Part shown: piece by piece, positions 60,168 to 64,000 of the stretch
Layout: each line of letters starts with the position of its first letter
Numbering within the stretch: the first letter of the stretch is position 1
Assembly: GCA_965213765.1 (NCBI GenBank)
Contig: OZ243926.1
Span: 3,658,001 to 3,722,000 of the forward strand
DNA length: 64,000 nucleotides
DNA from: JAJDXO01 sp965213765
GTDB lineage: Bacteria > Pseudomonadota > Alphaproteobacteria > Rhodospirillales > UBA2165
Reading direction: 5' to 3'
Position numbers and translations under genes: made by a program
The notes under the pieces: generated by a model
Told to the model about the DNA's origin: nothing
What the model saw: only the letters and a program-made list of their open reading frames with translations
Database searches by the model: none

Positions 60168-60987
60168 GGTGCTGTCAGACGAATGCGAACTCGTCTCAGA
60201 ATTGCATTATTCCAGTGGTATCATGCACAACAAAGCTGCTTCTATTCGGCAACAGCAGCACTGCGTTGTAATTTGAAGTCGTGTCGTGACGTAAGATGAC
60301 GTTCGTGGTTGAAGTGATTATAGACTGATGCGTGAATTGACGTGAATTTCTGTAAACTTCGTAGCCGCCTAAACTTCAACGTCACGCATTCTCGTCGTCG
60401 AAAAGGAAGGTGAGAGTTTTCACATCTGTTGTTTTTCCAGCGCCCTACTTCTTGCACCTCGCCGTTCCCAATTTCATCCATAGCCGCCCGATAGGATCGT
60501 AATCTGTCGGTTATGATCGGCCGTGGTTTTCCATATCGCTTCATAATCTTCTTGAGGAAAGCCAGAGCTGCCTTACGGTCTCTGCGCTTGGACACAAAGG
60601 CTTCCAAGACTTCGCCTTCATGATCAACTGCTCGCCAAAGTTAGTGGGTTTCTCCATTAATCTTCACGAAGACCTCATCCAGATGCCATCTCCAATTTGA
60701 ATGATTGGGAACTGGATGCATTCGTTTCTTGCGTATCTCACGAGCGAACATTGGACCGAACCCATTCCACCATTAGCGAACGGTTTCATGACAAATGTCG
60801 ATGCCGCGTTCATGGAGTAAGTCTTCAACATTGCGAAGTGAAAGTGGAAACCGGATATACATCATCACAGCTAGACGGATAATCTCGGGAGATGTCTTGA
60901 AATAACGAAAGAGATTGTGAGTTTTCATCCCAAAATTCTATGAAAAGGTCGGATCGTGGTCAAAACGCGATTTCTTCTGACAGTGCC
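60168..60987 (-). mobile_element. IS6-family element relic (820 bp)
   Basis: Ends GGTGCTGTCAGA (60168) and GGCACTGTCAGA (minus strand from 60987) resemble the IS6/IS26 terminus GGCACTGTTGC, and the length of 820 bp is exactly that of IS26-type elements. The flanking 8 bp differ, so no target duplication is visible. The transposase inside has two stop codons. Confidence 0.8.
60242..60928 (-). pseudogene. IS6-family transposase with two nonsense codons
   Basis: From ATG 60928, codons MKTHNLFRYFKTSPEIIRLA, FPLSLRNVEDLLHERGIDIC, WRWHLDEVFVKINGETH, LWRAVDHEGEVLEAFVSKRR and PRPIITDRLRSYRAAMDEIG give the complete IS6 order with its DDE residues. In-frame TAA triplets interrupt it after ETVR and after GETH, at positions normally filled by an aromatic residue. 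The protein cannot be made whole without readthrough. Confidence 0.85.
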
Positions 60988-61073
60988 CTTTCAACAATCT
61001 CAGCCGTAAGCGGACGCAAGCAGCCATGGCGCGTTGGTGACGAAATGACCCCTGCGTGTATTCCGCCGTCAGT

Positions 61074-61892
61074 TCATCTTAGCTTAAAGTCGATCCGGAC
61101 CCGGTCGCCGCGATAGATCCCGTTGGCAAGAAGTACGATTTCGCCCGTCTCATCGACGGCGCACCTTTCCACTTTGGCGATGGGATGGCCTAAAGGCACG
61201 TTAATCATTTCGGCCAATTCCATATCGGCAGTGTCAATGGTGAGTGTCTGTGTGGCGTCGGTAATCTTCAGACCATCGACTTCGGCAACGAGGCTCATGG
61301 CGGCCTTCTTGGCGAAGCTGTCCTCAGTGACAAGCGCTACAATTCGTTCGGACAGATAGATGTCCGCAAAATAGTAGGCTTCGCCATCTCGGGTGTGACG
61401 ACGGCGAAGATGACGGTAGGACTCTCCCGCATTGCCAATCTCGCTCTGACGGACCGGTAAATCGACATTCTGGGTATCCGAGATGACTTCGATGGCGGCC
61501 CCATCTCGGGCGATGAGCATACCGCTCCAATCAGTCTGCACGTCGCACCAAAGATCATGGCGAGGCCGTTGTCGAACAAATGTCCCCTTGGCACGGAATC
61601 GTTCGATGAGGCCTTCCTCTTCAAGCACATTCAGCGCTTGGCGGATGGTCATGGTGGCGACGCCAAATTCCTTTGAAAGTACTTCGACGGTCGAAATTTG
61701 ATCGCCCACCGGCCAATCGCCAGTTTCAATTCGGCGCCGAAATAGGGTCGCCAACTGAATGTAACGGGCGACCGCGCTCTTCTTGAGCGTGTCGATCGGG
61801 GTCCGAAGGGCTTCCGATTGAGAGGGCAATCCCGTCTCCCAACTTGCCGAAAAAACAAATAAACCTTTGTTGTTCATGGATAATATATGCAA
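61074..61892 (-). CDS. GntR/HutC-family regulator with UTRA domain (second)
   Basis: This 272-residue protein (268 if ATG 61880 is used) has the winged helix GDWPVGDQISTVEVLSKEFG, VATMTIRQALNVLEEEGLIE and RFRAKGTFVRQRPRHDLW, followed by a UTRA domain (YYFADIYLSERIVALVTEDS, GHPIAKVERCAVDETGEIV). It is a paralogue of the regulator at 57901. It is the last gene of a minus-strand operon with a CMD-like protein, a CoA transferase and a hydrolase, 56 bp after the CMD gene, so it probably regulates that operon. Confidence 0.88.
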   Translation of the reverse strand: MHILSMNNKGLFVFSASWETGLPSQSEALRTPIDTLKKSAVARYIQLATLFRRRIETGDWPVGDQISTVEVLSKEFGVATMTIRQALNVLEEEGLIERFRAKGTFVRQRPRHDLWCDVQTDWSGMLIARDGAAIEVISDTQNVDLPVRQSEIGNAGESYRHLRRRHTRDGEAYYFADIYLSERIVALVTEDSFAKKAAMSLVAEVDGLKITDATQTLTIDTADMELAEMINVPLGHPIAKVERCAVDETGEIVLLANGIYRGDRVRIDFKLR

Positions 61893-61948
61893 ACCAGGGC
61901 AGCGGCCAGCATGGCTTTATCGGCGAAACCTTTACCACCCGTGCCAAT

Positions 61949-62554
61949 CTACTCGGACGGCGACGTGACCGGATCAAGATCCGGTGCCACCCCATCGGGC
62001 AAGGGAATTCGATGCACGTTCAACGTCAATGCGACCATGCAGTAGTATCCAACTAAGGCCGTGAGTTCGACGACACCACCTTCGTCCCAACGGTTTCGAA
62101 CAGCCGCATATGGGGCGTCATCGACGGCCCCCGTCCGAAGCATTTGACCGACGAACGCGTGAACCTCTTTGTCTTCGTCGTTTTCGAAATCGGGGACAAT
62201 GCCGTTTCGGATGGCGTCGACGGTCTCGTCTTCCAGCCCAGCCTCTTTTGCGGCACGGCGATGGATCGTCCATTCGAGTTGGCTGTTCCAGTGGCGCGCC
62301 GTGATTAAAATCGCGAGTTCACTGAGGCGGTTGGGAAGCCGTGTGGTGAACCGAAGCGTTTCGCCTAAGTGGCTCCAGCGTTCGGCGAGACTGGGATTGT
62401 GAAGCGCCGCTCTCAGCGGACCGACGAGCTCACCGCGACGTCCCTTCACGATCTGATCGAACACCCGCTGTTGATCGGCGTCCATTCCATCCTTGTCGGG
62501 AAGCGATATCCGCACTCCCATCGTACCGTTGATCTTGTTCTCGGTGATTTCCAT
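61949..62554 (-). CDS. Carboxymuconolactone-decarboxylase (CMD/AhpD-like) family protein
   Basis: This 201-residue protein has a CMD domain with the signature LAILITARHWNSQLEWTIHR and KEAGLEDETVDAIRNGIVPD. The CxxC pair of peroxidase-type AhpD is absent (ARHWNSQLEWTIH instead). That favours the decarboxylase-like or uncharacterised branch common in aromatic gene clusters. Its ATG shares one base with the stop of the CoA transferase gene, so translation is coupled. It may act on a lactone or related ring-fission product. Confidence 0.8.
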   Translation of the reverse strand: MEITENKINGTMGVRISLPDKDGMDADQQRVFDQIVKGRRGELVGPLRAALHNPSLAERWSHLGETLRFTTRLPNRLSELAILITARHWNSQLEWTIHRRAAKEAGLEDETVDAIRNGIVPDFENDEDKEVHAFVGQMLRTGAVDDAPYAAVRNRWDEGGVVELTALVGYYCMVALTLNVHRIPLPDGVAPDLDPVTSPSE

Positions 62555-63750
62555 TACTGCCCACCTTTCTTATTCAGTCCGAGTTCCGTCAAAATTTCTT
62601 CCGTATGCTCACCCAACAACGGGGGTGCGCGATCAAATTCCAGCGGCGCATTTTCAAACACCATGGGGCTGACGACCTGGGGCACGTCATCAGCGAGCGG
62701 GTTCTTAAGTTGCCGCAATATCTTCCGATGTTTGATTTGTTCTTCCGCGAATACCATGGGAACCGTATTGATTGGACCGGAGGGCACCTTCGCCTCGCCC
62801 AAGGCCGCCAACCAGTGGGACAGTGGTTTCGCCGAGAGGCGTTCCGTAATCATGGGGTGAAGCAGGTCGAGATGCTGAATTCGGGCTTCATTGGTGATGA
62901 ACCGCTCGTCGTCGGCCCATTCGGGCATCTCCAGGGCGACCGCGAACCGGCGAAATTGATCGTCGTTACCCACGGCAATGACTATGTGCCCATCCGCCGT
63001 GGCGAAGACATCTTGGGGTTGGATGTTCGGGTGCTTGTTTCCCTGCCGTTGCGGCACACGCCCGGAGACGAGATGGTTCATCGCCTGGTTTGCTAGCATG
63101 GCTGCGGATACGTCGAGCATTGCCATGTCGATATATTCTCCCTCGCCGGTCACCTCCCGGTTCGCAAGGGCAGCCAAGACGGCGACAGCCGTGTACATCC
63201 CGGTCATCAAATCGATGATCGGCACACCAACCTTCTGCGGGCCGCCGCCGGGGACGCCATCCGGTGCTCCGGTGATGCTCATGAGACCGCCCATGGCCTG
63301 GATCATGAAATCGTAGGCGGCTTCGTCCTTGCGCGGTCCGGTTTTCCCAAACCCCGTGATCGATGCGTAGATGATGGACGGGTTCACCAGCTTCAGGTGC
63401 TCATAGTCCAATCCGAACTTGCCCAGAGTACCGGTCTTGAAATTTTCGACGACGATATCCGATGATCGTGCGATTTCGCGAATGACCTCCTGGCCCTCCG
63501 CCGATGAGAGGTCGACCTCAACGGATCGTTTGCCGCGGTTGACAGAGAGGAAGTAACCGGATTCCTGCGTCGGTTGCCGGTCGTTGCCCGTCAACCACGG
63601 CGGTCCCCATTGGCGGGTATCGTCACCAACGCCTGTCCTCTCAATCTTGATAACGTCGGCGCCGAGATCAGCGAGGATCTGTGTCGCCCAAGGACCGGCC
63701 ATGATTCGGCTCAAATCCAATACGCGGACGTGGGAGAGGGGGCCAGGCAT
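62554..63750 (-). CDS. CaiB/BaiF-family CoA transferase
   Basis: The 398-residue protein starts at ATG 63750 (MPGPLSHVRVLDLSRIMAGP). The longer frame overlaps the upstream gene. The class III CoA-transferase fold is clear: PWATQILADLGADVIKIERT, SVNRGKRSVEVDLSS, the catalytic Asp-containing AAYDFMIQAMGGLMSITGAP and GVPIIDLMTGMYTAVAVLAA. It moves CoA between carboxylic acids, probably activating a catabolic intermediate. It is encoded 13 bp after an alpha/beta hydrolase and overlaps the CMD gene. Confidence 0.9.
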   Translation of the reverse strand: MPGPLSHVRVLDLSRIMAGPWATQILADLGADVIKIERTGVGDDTRQWGPPWLTGNDRQPTQESGYFLSVNRGKRSVEVDLSSAEGQEVIREIARSSDIVVENFKTGTLGKFGLDYEHLKLVNPSIIYASITGFGKTGPRKDEAAYDFMIQAMGGLMSITGAPDGVPGGGPQKVGVPIIDLMTGMYTAVAVLAALANREVTGEGEYIDMAMLDVSAAMLANQAMNHLVSGRVPQRQGNKHPNIQPQDVFATADGHIVIAVGNDDQFRRFAVALEMPEWADDERFITNEARIQHLDLLHPMITERLSAKPLSHWLAALGEAKVPSGPINTVPMVFAEEQIKHRKILRQLKNPLADDVPQVVSPMVFENAPLEFDRAPPLLGEHTEEILTELGLNKKGGQ

Positions 63751-63763
63751 TATCCTATCCTCC

Positions 63764-64000
63764 TCAACTCGCCGCCCGGCTTTCCACGGCGTTCCAAAGA
63801 ACTGCGTTGAAGGCTTCGGGCTGTTCAAAGTTTGGAATATGTCCGGCGCTCGCGATCGAATGGAAAGAAGCATCCGGCTGATGGGCTTTCAAAGTCTCCA
63901 TGGCGGCGGGGATTGCCCCGTCGTCGGCACCGGCAATCAACGTAATGGGCACGTCCAGGGATGCGAAGGCGTCAACACAATCGTAATCCTTGAGGGCATT
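63764..64000 (-). CDS. Alpha/beta hydrolase (enol-lactonase-like), 5' end outside window
   Basis: The last 78 codons contain the acid-bearing strand VPITLIAGADDGAIPAAMET and the catalytic His in IASAGHIPNFEQPEAFNAVL, the end of a PcaD/3-oxoadipate enol-lactonase-like hydrolase. The frame remains open to base 64000. The nucleophile lies beyond the window, so specificity cannot be judged. It is the most upstream visible gene of the operon ending with the GntR regulator. Confidence 0.75.
   Translation of the reverse strand, partial: NALKDYDCVDAFASLDVPITLIAGADDGAIPAAMETLKAHQPDASFHSIASAGHIPNFEQPEAFNAVLWNAVESRAAS

Noticed and set aside
60059..60271. 70-residue open frame crossing the IS6 end
   Set aside because: It runs through the IS terminus and has no recognisable features.
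1..64000. CRISPR array accompanying the Csb2-like sequence
   Set aside because: I found no series of regularly spaced direct repeats anywhere in the window. Only the protein fragment is present.
1..64000. tRNA or rRNA genes as integration targets for the integrase or islands
   Set aside because: No sequence with tRNA arms or TTCRANNC-type T-loop in the right context, or rRNA signatures, was recognised by eye.

Overview
The window looks like a chromosomal (or large-replicon) segment of a GC-rich alphaproteobacterium, probably Rhodospirillales-like. The signs are Bug-family binding proteins, xanthine-dehydrogenase-type oxidoreductases, a TRAP-linked sulfonate operon and alphaproteobacterial IS5, IS630 and IS1380 types. 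This assignment comes from recognising gene types and was not tested with a phylogeny. The segment is heavily loaded with mobile DNA. There are two near-identical intact IS630 copies plus a truncated third, two identical-length IS5-type copies (932 bp), another IS5-family element with a CTAG duplication, an 820 bp IS6 relic, a recombinase-in-trio (RIT) element, a group II intron 3' end, and remnants of IS1, IS3, IS256 and IS1380. About a third of the recognisable genes are broken. This resembles a genome undergoing IS expansion and decay, as in host-associated or recently bottlenecked lineages.

Layout. 0-4.3 kb: an oligopeptide ABC ATPase (cut by the window edge), a small inverted-repeat element, an IS3 relic that truncated one arylsulfotransferase-like gene just before an intact paralogue, and a Bug-family binding protein. 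4.6-14.1 kb: an accessory graveyard holding an IS1380 fragment, a truncated integrase fused to a truncated HsdR, a PIN/RHH toxin-antitoxin pair, a RIT element whose first recombinase is fused in frame to what looks like the C-terminal part of the type I-G (I-U) CRISPR protein Csb2, an orphan XRE regulator, a group II intron fragment and an antitoxin with a deleted toxin. 14.4-18.4 kb: a frameshifted porin ended by IS630, then a lower-GC patch with a PurN-like formyltransferase and a HAD stub. 18.4-29.4 kb: an aromatic and acyl-CoA catabolic zone with a GST, an FAD monooxygenase, two VOC dioxygenases, a second arylsulfotransferase-like gene, and a DUF35/thiolase/CoA-ligase trio, interspersed with remnants. 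29.6-36.1 kb: an IS5-family element, a three-gene molybdenum hydroxylase operon (M, S and L subunits), an intact IS5-type copy and a 244 bp internally deleted derivative.

36.1-41.1 kb is another graveyard with methyltransferase and restriction-enzyme pieces, an intact VapBC, a Phd relic and a cache-domain fragment. 41.2-50.5 kb is the best-preserved metabolic unit. It is a minus-strand operon for 2,3-dihydroxypropane-1-sulfonate (DHPS): TRAP transporter, HpsN-like dehydrogenase, SDR and zinc dehydrogenases, and the SuyAB sulfolactate sulfo-lyase. A LacI-type regulator diverges from it, with two matching palindromic operators. The predicted flow is uptake of DHPS, epimerisation and oxidation to (R)-sulfolactate, then cleavage to pyruvate and sulfite.

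50.5-54.6 kb is a mosaic of IS630, IS256 and IS1 pieces between GC-rich accessory genes (HNH nuclease, XRE regulator, 2OG-oxygenase tail, SecB-like stub). 54.6-57.9 kb carries a meta-cleavage hydrolase, a RidA-family protein and a LigB-type extradiol dioxygenase cut by an IS5-type insertion with a TTA duplication. 57.9-64 kb has two GntR/UTRA regulators, IS630 copy 3, the IS6 relic, and an operon of alpha/beta hydrolase, CaiB-type CoA transferase and carboxymuconolactone-decarboxylase-like protein. I saw no rRNA, tRNA or CRISPR array.
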